Assembly: GCA_963702765.1 (NCBI GenBank) | Contig: CAVPEB010000019.1 | Span: 166,950 to 230,949 of the forward strand | Length of the DNA: 64,000 nt | Direction: 5' to 3' | Origin: DATMNR01 sp963702765 | GTDB lineage: Bacteria; Chloroflexota; Ktedonobacteria; Ktedonobacterales; Ktedonobacteraceae | In this document: positions 1 to 8,420 of the stretch, one piece after another | How positions within the stretch are numbered: the stretch's first letter is position 1 | Layout of the letters: each line of letters opens with the position of its first letter | Position numbers and translations under genes: made by a program | The notes under the pieces: generated by a model | What the model was told of the DNA's origin: nothing | The model's database searches: none | The model's input: only the letters and a program-made list of their open reading frames with translations

Positions 1-37
1 GTTTCGATGTAAATCCCAACAGTATTCTGGCGAAAAT

Positions 38-98
38 ACAACAATTATCCTGGTGGACAAGGTCTCACAAGGCGCTTGCCTTCCAGGATAATTGTTGT
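38..98. repeat. 16-bp inverted repeat with 29-nt loop
   Basis: The 16 bases at 38-53 are the exact reverse complement of 83-98, enclosing a 29-nt loop. No gene is recognisable here. It could be a hairpin at the end of a lost mobile element; the nearby 134-155 repeat supports a decayed, repeat-rich region. There is no T-run, so it is not a convincing terminator. Confidence 0.55.
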
Positions 99-133
99 GA
101 AAGCCACCAGTTTAATCCTGGTATTTACACGTC

Positions 134-155
134 AGCAGAAAGCTAACGCCGGGCC
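134..155 (+). repeat. 22-bp repeat, copy 1 (inverted partner at 1181-1202)
   Basis: This 22-mer is repeated exactly in inverted orientation at 1181-1202. A 19-nt part of it plus flank (142-160) recurs in direct orientation at 1393-1411. The two inverted copies bracket the frameshifted metallo-hydrolase gene. This could be the ends of a small non-autonomous element or a dispersed intergenic repeat. No transposase lies between the copies, so the identity is open. Confidence 0.6.
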
Positions 156-246
156 TGTCACCCGTCCGGATGGTACCTGGGGCGACTGGAGCTTGAGGAC
201 CACGCCCACCACGACCGCGCTAATGAGCAGTAGTGCCAGGACACCA

Positions 247-285
247 AGGAGCATCCTCTTTGGCGTCGCCAAAGAGGATGCTCCT
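247..285. repeat. 39-bp near-perfect palindrome
   Basis: Positions 247-265 and 267-285 are exact reverse complements separated by one base. RNA from either strand would fold into a 19-bp stem with almost no loop. A 60-codon minus-strand frame (132-314) runs through it and would encode one hydrophobic helix, but it also runs into the 134-155 repeat and has no clear ribosome site, so I do not call it a gene. Confidence 0.6.
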
Positions 286-413
286 GCCTCCGCCGCTTCG
301 CAGGGGCAAGACATGTCTTGCCCTCTTATGAAACCATAACACTACCACTTACCATAGAACCATGACCCCTTTCTCGATCGGTACTCCGAACCGGAAAAAG
401 GGTGCTTGCATCC

Positions 414-1119
414 TCACTCGTAATACTCCGGCAGCTTTTTCAGCCCTTCCCACTGCTCCTTGTCATGACCGAAAATCACAAGCCCGATATGCTCCCGTTC
501 GACCAGATCAAGCAGTTTCATCGTACTTGCGCGGATCGCTTCGGCGTCCGGGTTGCTCCCGTCGTCCTGCTCGTCACGGGTAAAGCCCTCGCCGAAGGGT
601 ACAGCGTCAATCGGCAATACAATCGCCCCCGTTTTGGGCAGCCGCACCAGCACCGATTGATGTCCCGGCACATGCCCGCTCGTCTCAATCAGCTCCAGCC
701 CCGGCAGCAGTTCCGTGTCCCCGTCCACCAGCCGAATGCGCTCCATTGGCTGATCCCATTGGGGTCGATTGGCAGCAAAACGTGGGTTGCTCGCCGCATC
801 CACATGATGCACACGCTGCACAACATAGTGCGCCGATCGTGAATGCCGCGTGTCTTCCGGCATGGTCGATATCATAATGCGTCGAAATGACTGTATCAAT
901 ATCGTCCGGTTTTAAGCCAATGCTCGCCAACTGCTCGATAACGTCCTGCCCATTCTCGAAATCCGATTCTCCTTCAGGCATACTCTCCGGTAGACCACTG
1001 TCAATCAGAATATGCTTGCCGTCACCCGTTTGCACCAGATAGCACACAATCGGAATCTGGTATTGCGGCATGGACCCAACCTGCATCAGATAAAGACGCT
1101 TCATGGCATTCTGGCTCAT
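414..1119 (-). pseudogene. MBL-fold metallo-hydrolase (AHL-lactonase-like), frameshifted
   Basis: Two minus-strand frames together give one metallo-beta-lactamase-fold protein. The N-terminal part starts at 1119 and carries the ligand of a free substrate loop (LIDSGLPES) and the metal motif THYDIDHAG. The C-terminal part carries TSGHVPGHQSVLV, a second metal histidine region, an Asp in LPIDAV, and the final metal histidine in VIFGHD. The frames join near 840-850, where one base must be gained or lost. Members of this family hydrolyse lactones such as N-acyl homoserine lactones, but substrate cannot be read from sequence. The first motif reads HxDxDH rather than HxHxDH, a variant I know from other family members. 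It may be a true pseudogene or a sequence error. It lies between inverted copies of a 22-bp repeat. Confidence 0.7.
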
Positions 1120-1884
1120 AAGCTCCTCCTCGGAATTGAAACATCTATTCTATCATATCAATCGTGTTGGCGTTCGTATCGGCCCGGCGTTAGCTTTCTG
1201 CTAACACAATCTAACAGCTCACGTTGGCCCGTTCATAGAGCGGGCCGAAGCTGATCGCCTCTTCTGGGCTCATGTGCGAGAATCGGCCCCGATGGGCTTT
1301 ACAAAGGAGAGCGGCAAAGCCTGAATTGATGCGGCCCCGATCATGGCATGCTTGCTCGTTATCGGGTACATGAGATGCGCGTCACGAGATGCGCTAACGC
1401 CGGGCCTGTCAGTCTTGAGCACAAAGGTCTTCCGCTCCCTCATTGCATGCAAGACATCCTACCGTCAAACCTGCGCAAAAACTTCTCCTATCTTGCTCTT
1501 TTGGCCATGCAGCATTACCGCCTCGCATTCCAAAACAGTTTCTCAGTCTGGACCACTTATGAAATTGAGCCTCCCCCAATTTGGTGGAGTCCCCAAAGCT
1601 GAGATATACTCTAGCAAATCGAGAAAGTGATCCTTCCTTACTTTCATGGAGTTCCTAAACATGCGTACATTGTTGCCTATAAGTAACACGAAACAGACCT
1701 GGCTCAGGAACTCAAGAAAAATAGTCGCCATTCAGCCTCAAGAGAAAGATCTTCATGAAAAGCAATTCGTGTATAAAAAGTATGCAGGCAGATTTGGTCT
1801 GTAGTCCTTTTTCTAAAATTAGTGCGGATTCCGGTATGTTTTCTCATTTTATTGCGGATTATTCTAAACTCGCCAGGCCGTTTC
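1120..1884. other. Gene-free decayed region with repeats
   Basis: I see no convincing gene here. The stretch holds the inverted 22-bp repeat copy (1181-1202) and the direct 19-nt copy (1393-1411). Further on, the motif TTCTAAAATTA occurs at 1811-1821 and again at 1908-1918, and TGCGGATT at 1823-1830 and 1853-1860. Repeated short motifs of this sort resemble the multi-repeat ends of IS21-like elements, but no such transposase is present, so this is only a suggestion. Confidence 0.4.
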
Positions 1885-3204
1885 TCGCCATATCTATGCT
1901 GATTCTATTCTAAAATTACGGCGGACGGCACAGAAAGTTCCAGGTTTCCCGCCTGCTATTGAGCAGGTAGTAATGAAAGCTCTTGCTAAAGATCCGGAGG
2001 ATCGTTATGCCAGTGTGAAAGATTTTGCTGATGTTTTAGAAACCGCTATTTTACACAACCCATTCGATTGCAAACAACTTGTTGCGACTACACCTCCTTC
2101 TGGAACTATTAATGAAGATGGCCCCACTGCACCACTATCTAAACCATATATAACTCCTGCTTTTGTTGCTGAACCATTAGCATCTAAGATACTTGAAGCT
2201 CCTACTTTCTCTCCGTCTCAGATACCCTCACAAAACATATCCAGGCGCAAATTTCCACGGCAAGAGGTTGTTAAATGGGGAGTAGTGATAGGTATAGGAA
2301 CGGTGACTGCTGCAACTGTCATAGAATTGGCTGTACATACTCTTGGTGCAACACAACATAGTGTTAGCACTAACAAACCCTCACCTCATGCTACTGGTTC
2401 TACCCGGCCATTTGGAACTCTTCTCTACTCTCCCTATGTAAACCCTCCACATAGCGTATTTTCTGTAGCGTGGTCACCTGATGGCAAACACATTGCTTCC
2501 GGATGGGATGATAACATCGCAAGGGTACTGGATGCCGCAACTGGGAAAATTGTCTTACCATACAAAAGACATTCGGATTATGTAAAATCTGTGGCCTGGT
2601 CACCTGATAGTACATATATCGCGTCTGGAAGCAAAGATAATACGGTACGGATATGGAATGCTACTTCAGAAATAGACTATTCTAACTCATGCCTTATATT
2701 AATATACCATACTACACAAGCCCGTGCGGAGCGTAGCATGGTCGCCTGATGGACAGTATATTGCCTCGGGGAGCGAGGATAATACAGTGCGAGTATGGAA
2801 TGCCACCCTGGCATCGACAACCCATATTCTCCCTATAACGGCCATACTGGTACAGTATTTTCCGTGGCATGGTCGCCTGATGGGAAGTTTATTGCTTCGG
2901 GGAGCGAGGACAACACAGTGCGAGTATGGAATGCTAAAAGGGCACTGATATTTTGCAAATTGCTCTATAAGGGCCATACCATGGCAGTTGAAGTTGTAGC
3001 ATGGTCCCTGATGGTAAGCGTATCGCTTCAGGCTCTGCAAAGCCAGATAAAACTGTGCAAGTTTGGAATGCCACCACTGGAGGACAGGTTCAATCCTATA
3101 GACAACATCATGATGATGTATGGGGTGTGTCGTGGTCGCCTAATGAGCAATATATTGCCTCAGGGAGCTTTGATTATACAGTGCAGGTATGGTGGGCAAC
3201 ATAA
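1885..3204 (+). pseudogene. Ser/Thr protein kinase-WD40 fusion, 5'-truncated and frameshifted
   Basis: The readable sequence begins inside the last helices of a bacterial Ser/Thr kinase domain (AIEQVVMKALAKDPEDRYAS, from about 1955). A Pro/Thr-rich linker, a single transmembrane helix (about 2270-2350) and WD40 blades follow, with repeated blades of the form SVAWSPDGK.IASGS.DNTVRVWNA. At least five blades are visible, but they sit in three different frames (breaks near 2700, 2790-2800 and 3000), and the catalytic part of the kinase is missing. The family is a receptor-like kinase with a propeller sensor outside the cell, common in Chloroflexota. The upstream repeats suggest the 5' part was lost through a mobile element. 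It cannot work as a kinase as it stands. Confidence 0.8.
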
Positions 3205-3316
3205 GCTGGATTGTGGTTTCTCTTCTTTGTCTGATGCAGTTAATCAATACTCTTCTACTAACAACTACACAGTGACCCACAAACCAGGCATTTCTGAACT
3301 CAACACACCTGTTAGT

Positions 3317-4015
3317 TTAGATGATACGAAGCGCCAGGGAGGCGAGTTCGCGAATGGCTTCTTTTTGGGCCATTGAAGCATGGGTGATAAGAAGGTAGGC
3401 GGTGGCAGATTCAGGAATATGTTTGAGCGCACCTTGCTCGCTGGTCATCAATCGAGCGATCACAGCAGGCGACAAGATATCACCCACATTTATACCTGTA
3501 ACCTTTGCAACCAGTTCAGGACGATGAGCTATGCTCTCACTCAATGGTTGGTTGATTGCTTCGGCGCTCATCAGCAACAGAGCAACATTTGTCTGCAACG
3601 GAATTACAGGTTCGTGTTCCGCAGGAGCTTTGATCATGCGATGACGCGCCCCATCAGCTTCAACAATGACAGCATCGGCGCCACTTTTCACAAGTAATTC
3701 GTAAGGTTGTTCAGGCTTAAGCCCTGCGAGTTTCTCCGTTCTCAGAACAGTTCCAGCAATTGTGACGCGCTGATATTGTTGCCATGCTTCTTCAATTGTA
3801 TTGAGAAGGATATGTGTTTCGGTAGCAATAATCAGCTTATCTGTTTCACCTGGCTGGGGATAAAATATCTGAGTGGTTGTGGTCGTAATGACACGTTTGC
3901 CTCGATGTGCCAATTCTCTGGCAAGGGTATACATGGTTGTCGTTTTGCCACCAGCCCCAATGATAGCAACAAGGGGGCTAGTGGGCAGATTGATAAGATC
4001 AGACAATAACGGCAT
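3317..4015 (-). CDS. yqeC: Selenium-dependent molybdenum hydroxylase maturation protein YqeC
   Basis: This 232-residue protein has the N-terminal P-loop of the YqeC family (VAIIGAGGKTTTMYTLA, residues 16-32), followed by TTTTTQIFYP and the VIVEADGARHR motif near residue 120. YqeC proteins accompany the labile-selenium molybdenum hydroxylases (xanthine dehydrogenase type) in many genomes and are thought to help insert the cofactor; the reaction is not established. The gene starts 12 bases after the PPOX gene on the same strand, so the two are probably co-transcribed. No hydroxylase subunits lie beside it: they are 27 kb away with yqeB. The start is an ATG without a strong ribosome site, consistent with coupling to the upstream gene. 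Confidence 0.85.
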   Translation of the reverse strand: MPLLSDLINLPTSPLVAIIGAGGKTTTMYTLARELAHRGKRVITTTTTQIFYPQPGETDKLIIATETHILLNTIEEAWQQYQRVTIAGTVLRTEKLAGLKPEQPYELLVKSGADAVIVEADGARHRMIKAPAEHEPVIPLQTNVALLLMSAEAINQPLSESIAHRPELVAKVTGINVGDILSPAVIARLMTSEQGALKHIPESATAYLLITHASMAQKEAIRELASLALRII

Positions 4016-4027
4016 TCACGTTCTCAA

Positions 4028-4429
4028 TCATTCTACTTTTCTGCTTTGAGCTTGATAAGCATCACCATCAATTCCCCATCCAATGATTTTCACAGGATAG
4101 ACGCGTATGATTTCTGGCGAAAAGCTAGAGACGATTTCCTGACCACCTGTAGGGAATACCTCGGCACGCCCGCGTATTTCAATTCCACGTGGCTGCCACG
4201 GGGGAAGCACATCATCTACAACAAAGGCAACCTTCCCCTGGCGAGCTGCATCGCGATACTTCTTGGTTGGAGCCATATTTCGGCCTCCAATGTCGATAGT
4301 ATCGAACTCAGCATTGTAACGAAAACTGACCGGTACGACGTGAGGTTCTCCTTTACTGTTCACAGTCGCAAGGCGCCCTAAACGCTGGCTTTTTAAATAT
4401 TCGATCTCTGCTGGGGTAAAATTACTCAT
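4028..4429 (-). CDS. PPOX-class pyridoxamine-5'-phosphate-oxidase-fold protein, probably F420-dependent
   Basis: A 133-residue split-barrel flavin/F420 protein. The N-terminus LKSQRLGRLATVNSKGEPHVVPVSF is typical of the PPOX class of F420-dependent oxidoreductases, as are the GGRNMAPTKKYRDAARQGKVAFVVDD segment and the short C-terminus containing IGWGID. Family members reduce small organic substrates or act as dehydrogenases with coenzyme F420; the substrate is unknown. An AAGGAG ribosome site lies 11 bases before the ATG. It is the first gene of a probable two-gene unit with yqeC. A plain FMN-binding role is the alternative. Confidence 0.8.
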   Translation of the reverse strand: MSNFTPAEIEYLKSQRLGRLATVNSKGEPHVVPVSFRYNAEFDTIDIGGRNMAPTKKYRDAARQGKVAFVVDDVLPPWQPRGIEIRGRAEVFPTGGQEIVSSFSPEIIRVYPVKIIGWGIDGDAYQAQSRKVE

Positions 4430-4544
4430 TACAAACTATCTCCTTGATTTCCATAGCTATTAGCAATTATCTTTCACTGAAAACATTTCTAAACTTGATT
4501 GTATTTCCTCTCATCAATCGATGCAAGCTTGTTTACATGAATTA

Positions 4545-4575
4545 AAAGGAGGATATCCATTGGATACCCTCCTTT
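4545..4575 (-). terminator. Rho-independent terminator of the phosphatase-like gene
   Basis: A 15-bp stem with one mismatch (4545-4559 with 4561-4575) and a single-base loop. Read on the minus strand it is followed by TTTTAATT. It lies 50 bases after the stop of the 4626-6797 gene and ends that transcript before the PPOX gene. Confidence 0.8.
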
Positions 4576-4625
4576 AGAAAATCGACATTTAGCACGAGAG
4601 AACCGAGATCAGGTTTCTCTCAGAC

Positions 4626-6797
4626 TTAATGTTGATGCGCCAATGACTTCGCATGAGCCAATAAGGCATTTGCCTGAGCTATCAAACTACTCACCTGGGC
4701 ATTGGCGGAGGCATTAACGCTGCTGCTACCACCAAATTCAGCTGCCTCAAGAGTAGCAATCATCTGTGCTGCAATGGCGTTACGCGTAATCGTCATGTTG
4801 ATGAGCTGGTTTTCGAGTTGATTATAGACACTATCGTCTGTAGAGCTACCACTCTCTAACGCAGTAGTTGAGATACTCAGAGTCGTCAGAGAAAATGATG
4901 CAACAGGAGCATTGATCTGCTTGTATGCCTGAGCAAGCGAGATCAAGGCTGGAAGTTGTCGTCGCACTGCGGGTGGCAATGCTGACTTCTGAAGTACCTC
5001 GAACAGTACGCGTCCATCATGGGAATAATCGTCCTTCAAACCAAGCAGTAACATCATAGTTGGGCGAATATCAGTATGATCTGCCCAGACGCTGCTATTC
5101 ACACCCATGTGCTGCACCCCCGGTCCAACCATGCCAAGCCAGGTAGTATTTATGTCTGGCGACACAGTGCCATGATTCCAGGCAAAACCCGGTTCCTGCA
5201 CGACACATGCAGAATTGCAGTTGGGTGCACCTGCAAAGAGGAAGTAATTGGGATTGGCAAACATTATGAACGTTGGTGTCCTCGCCGGGTCTGCTGTAAT
5301 CATATGAAGCAGATTCAACTCTACCGGGTCGGCCAGGTAATTGGTAAGTGTATCGGTATTACCTGTCATAGGATTCACCGCAGTCAGTTTACCAGTAGCA
5401 CGCTCAAAAGGACGGGTCACGGTCTGGTCGTTACGAGCGGGATTGCCCGTAATATACACGACGGGAGCGGAATCAGAGTGAACGGCAAATGGATTCGTAA
5501 TACCCTGTTGAGTGGCTAGAAGACCTGCCATGTTGGCATTGAGCTCACCGATCTGGCTATAAGAGCAAGGAATGGTCACTCCATCACACCCTGACGGGTT
5601 GGGGGTGCCTCCTACAAAGTGATCGCCCTCGTCGGCAGTAAAGACGAACAGAGTATTACTCTTATTAATGCCATCTTTTGCTAGGCGAGTGAAAAATGTG
5701 GCGAAGGCGTTATCGTATGACTTGAGAGCCGCGACATAACCAGCCTGACCTGGACCATAAGCTGGCCCACTCTGATGGGCATCATGAGCATCAGAGATGT
5801 AGGCATAGGTGACAGGAACACCATGTTCCTGCATATCAGCCACATAGGAAAGCGAGACGGTTGCCTCCATACCATCAAAGCCCGGAAAGCCAACATTACT
5901 AGTAGGGCTCTCAATGATATTGCCGTTCAGATCTTTCATCGGTAATGTAGGACTGATCTGTGGTGCAACGTACTTATGGCCGAAGAGGCCCATGTAGCCG
6001 TTATAGCCATTAGGCTCATCAGGCAGCAGGTCAGGTTCACCACCATTGGCGCTTGAGCATACACTATTTCCTTTTGCACAATGAATGCCGATGCCAACAA
6101 AATCCGCAGTTGCCTGATTTGGATTGCTCACCACCTCTGCTTGCTGCGGAGAATTGGGTCCATAAACCCTGGAGACATCTACATTGATATTCTCTAAGAC
6201 CGTGTTCGCAGTGGCGACTGAGCCAACGTTACAGCCAGCACGAGTATAGGGTACCCAAGGGGCTGGCGCATTCAAACCATTAGCAGTTAACATGTTGAAA
6301 GTAGTATCGGTTGGGGTAGTGGTTGATGGATCAAAAATAGAACCATTCCAGTAGGCAAAGGAAACACCAGGATTACTTGTACCATTAGGATTAAAGTAAC
6401 GGAAGCTGTTAGCGATTGGTACACCATGGTTGTTAGGATAGACCCCTGTTAGCGATGTCAGAATGTCGTTCGCAGTGTGAGCAATGAGCGGTGTGTGATT
6501 ATTTGAGAGCATCACACCGTTGTTCTGGATAAAGTTGAGCAGGTGTGGCATCTGCTGCAAGTCTGAGGGAACATTGGGGTTATCTTGCATTAAGTGGACG
6601 TTGTCAAACTGGATGTAAATAACATGTTTAACATTGCCACTTGGTGAATTAAGTTGGCAACTGCTTGTCGACTCGTGCGCACTCACAATTGTTTGTGTGA
6701 ATGGCACACCCACAAACCCTAACGTCATCGTCAGGAGAGTTGCCAGAACAAATACGCGGGTGAAATGGTTCCGCCAGAGTCCTTTCATCTGGGCCAT
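4626..6797 (-). CDS. Secreted alkaline-phosphatase-superfamily protein
   Basis: This 723-residue protein has a signal peptide (basic start, hydrophobic helix about residues 13-35, likely cleavage near IVSAHES). The alkaline phosphatase/sulfatase fold is indicated by HVIYIQFDNVHL near residue 58 (first metal Asp), AHTANDILTSLTG (probable Thr nucleophile region), FVFTADEGDHFVGG (Asp/His metal ligands), WNHGTV and DHTDIRPTMMLLLG near the end. Enzymes of this fold cleave phosphate mono- or diesters or sulfate esters; which one cannot be told. The C-terminal 130 residues are Ala/Ser/Leu-rich helical sequence. The ATG has a GAGGAGG ribosome site 5 bases upstream. It is monocistronic with its own terminator and is probably exported for phosphate or organic-ester scavenging. 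Confidence 0.75.
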   Translation of the reverse strand: MAQMKGLWRNHFTRVFVLATLLTMTLGFVGVPFTQTIVSAHESTSSCQLNSPSGNVKHVIYIQFDNVHLMQDNPNVPSDLQQMPHLLNFIQNNGVMLSNNHTPLIAHTANDILTSLTGVYPNNHGVPIANSFRYFNPNGTSNPGVSFAYWNGSIFDPSTTTPTDTTFNMLTANGLNAPAPWVPYTRAGCNVGSVATANTVLENINVDVSRVYGPNSPQQAEVVSNPNQATADFVGIGIHCAKGNSVCSSANGGEPDLLPDEPNGYNGYMGLFGHKYVAPQISPTLPMKDLNGNIIESPTSNVGFPGFDGMEATVSLSYVADMQEHGVPVTYAYISDAHDAHQSGPAYGPGQAGYVAALKSYDNAFATFFTRLAKDGINKSNTLFVFTADEGDHFVGGTPNPSGCDGVTIPCSYSQIGELNANMAGLLATQQGITNPFAVHSDSAPVVYITGNPARNDQTVTRPFERATGKLTAVNPMTGNTDTLTNYLADPVELNLLHMITADPARTPTFIMFANPNYFLFAGAPNCNSACVVQEPGFAWNHGTVSPDINTTWLGMVGPGVQHMGVNSSVWADHTDIRPTMMLLLGLKDDYSHDGRVLFEVLQKSALPPAVRRQLPALISLAQAYKQINAPVASFSLTTLSISTTALESGSSTDDSVYNQLENQLINMTITRNAIAAQMIATLEAAEFGGSSSVNASANAQVSSLIAQANALLAHAKSLAHQH

Positions 6798-6917
6798 AGA
6801 TCCTCCTCTGTAAATAGCCTACCATAATCTCAAAAAGCATACAGCCTGTTGAAAAATGCCAAATCGGAGGCAGAAAGATCGGATTGACCGCAAGACGTCT
6901 CGCAATTTTGGGTCTTG

Positions 6918-6941
6918 TTCGTAACGCTTTTCGTAACGTTT
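6918..6941. promoter_or_regulatory. Tandem 12-mer in the divergent promoter region
   Basis: TTCGTAACG occurs at 6918-6926 and 6930-6938, giving a 12-base period with a T-run after each copy. It lies between divergent genes (6797 minus and 7053 plus), where promoters and operators are expected. Helical phasing of about one turn would suit a direct-repeat operator. A short hairpin (7008-7014 with 7021-7027) lies just before the 7053 start. The function is inferred only. Confidence 0.3.
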
Positions 6942-7052
6942 TTGGGACGTCTATATGGTAAGATAGTGTTCAGGTGAAGGCTTTCTTTTGACGGTTGTTG
7001 TGTCTAGGGAGATGTTTCTGCATCTCCTTTCGATGCTGAGCAGGAGGGCAGC

Positions 7053-8384
7053 ATGAGCTTTCGGAGTAGCCTGGCACAGCCGACGGAATGTGTACAGGTA
7101 AGTGGCGCTGCGGATACACACCTCTCAGGGCTTTGGCTGATCCTGATACGGTCGGCCTGGATCGCGCTTGTACTCGTGATCTTGGGTATCTTCATTGCCA
7201 GTCTGCCAGCGAGTTTCGCGACCCTGCATCAGCCTTGCATCGGCACATGGTGTAGCACTTATGGGACTGGCCAATTGACGGTGAGCCAGATGCACTCGCT
7301 CTTGCAGGCTGGCATTTCGCTCAATGCCTATGCCTGGTCCTGGATCGCCTTCACTGGGGTCACGGCCCTTGTCTGGATTGCAGTGGGAGGCATCCTTTTC
7401 TGGCGCAAATCTGATGACTGGATGGTCCTGCTAGTCGCGCTAATGCTTATCATTATGGGCGTCACTTCTGTAACAGATGTCTTGCTCTTTAGCTCATCCG
7501 CCTGGCGCATTCCGGAAGATGGTTTGTATCTGCTCAAAAGCATGGCCTTGTTGCTCACGCTTGCCCTCTTTCCAAATGGGCGGTTCGTGCCGCGCTGGGC
7601 TGGCGGGATTGTGCTGATCTATCCTGCATATGTGCTGAGCTATTTGGTGTTCGTACGTCCTCTGCACATTCCCGGCTGGACGCTGTACTCCTCTCCGATC
7701 AACGCAATCGCCTGGTTCGGCTCCTCGATCACTCTCACGCTGGCACAACTCTACCGCTACGTGCGGGTGTCCAACTTAAGAGAACGGCAACAAACCAAGT
7801 GGGTGGCTTTCGGCTTTCTGGTAAGTCTTTTGCTCGGAGATTTCGGGGTGTCGGCAGCGTCAAACCTCCTGCCTCTCCAGCAACTGGGCTGGCTGCAAGT
7901 GCTCCTTTCCATTAGCTCTTACCTTATTGTCCTGCTCATCCCGCTCTCGCTTGTCTTCGCTATGCTACGCTCTCACCTGTGGGATATCGATGTCATCGTC
8001 AACAAGACGCTGGTCTATGCTACACTGACAATCTTGCTGGCTCTGGTCTACTTTGGCCTCATCTTTGTCTTGCAATACCTGCTCCGAGGGATCATCAGCC
8101 AGAATAGCGATGTCGCCATCGTGGTCTCTACACTCGCGATTGCCGCACTGTTCCAGCCCTTACGCCATCGTATCCAGATCACCATTGACCGCCGCTTCTA
8201 CCGTCGCAAATACAATGCAGCTAAGATCGTGGAGGCATTCAGTGCCACGCTGCGCAATGAGGTCGACTTGAGTCAGTTGCGCGAGCACCTGATCTCGGTT
8301 GTGCAGGACACAATGCAGCCCTCGCATGTGTCGCTTTGGTTACGCGAACCTGACAGGAAGCCTCCTCATCCTGATCGCATGTAG
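7053..8384 (+). CDS. Polytopic membrane protein, kinase-less sensor-like
   Basis: A 443-residue protein with about ten hydrophobic segments up to residue 360. A cytoplasmic tail follows containing RRFYRRKYNAAKIVEAFSAT and LREHLISVVQDTMQPSHVSL. This tail resembles the linker found in Chloroflexota membrane proteins that precede GAF or histidine kinase domains, but no kinase domain follows here. The coding region ends just before the IS1182-type sequence, so the original gene may have been longer. The ATG follows a GGAGGG ribosome site. I cannot assign a function; a membrane sensor lacking its output domain, or a stand-alone protein ending in this linker, are the two readings. Confidence 0.7.
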   Translation: MSFRSSLAQPTECVQVSGAADTHLSGLWLILIRSAWIALVLVILGIFIASLPASFATLHQPCIGTWCSTYGTGQLTVSQMHSLLQAGISLNAYAWSWIAFTGVTALVWIAVGGILFWRKSDDWMVLLVALMLIIMGVTSVTDVLLFSSSAWRIPEDGLYLLKSMALLLTLALFPNGRFVPRWAGGIVLIYPAYVLSYLVFVRPLHIPGWTLYSSPINAIAWFGSSITLTLAQLYRYVRVSNLRERQQTKWVAFGFLVSLLLGDFGVSAASNLLPLQQLGWLQVLLSISSYLIVLLIPLSLVFAMLRSHLWDIDVIVNKTLVYATLTILLALVYFGLIFVLQYLLRGIISQNSDVAIVVSTLAIAALFQPLRHRIQITIDRRFYRRKYNAAKIVEAFSATLRNEVDLSQLREHLISVVQDTMQPSHVSLWLREPDRKPPHPDRM

Positions 8385-8420
8385 TCCTGATCACGTTCGC
8401 GCGTGAAGGAGTTTATCCCC

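Noticed and set aside
402..842. 146-codon plus-strand frame opposite the metallo-hydrolase
   Set aside because: It is antisense to a recognisable enzyme gene, has no ribosome site and shows no family pattern.
1343..1630. 84-95 codon plus-strand frames in the decayed region
   Set aside because: They cross the 1393-1411 repeat, overlap each other in two frames and resemble nothing; composition is not coding-like.
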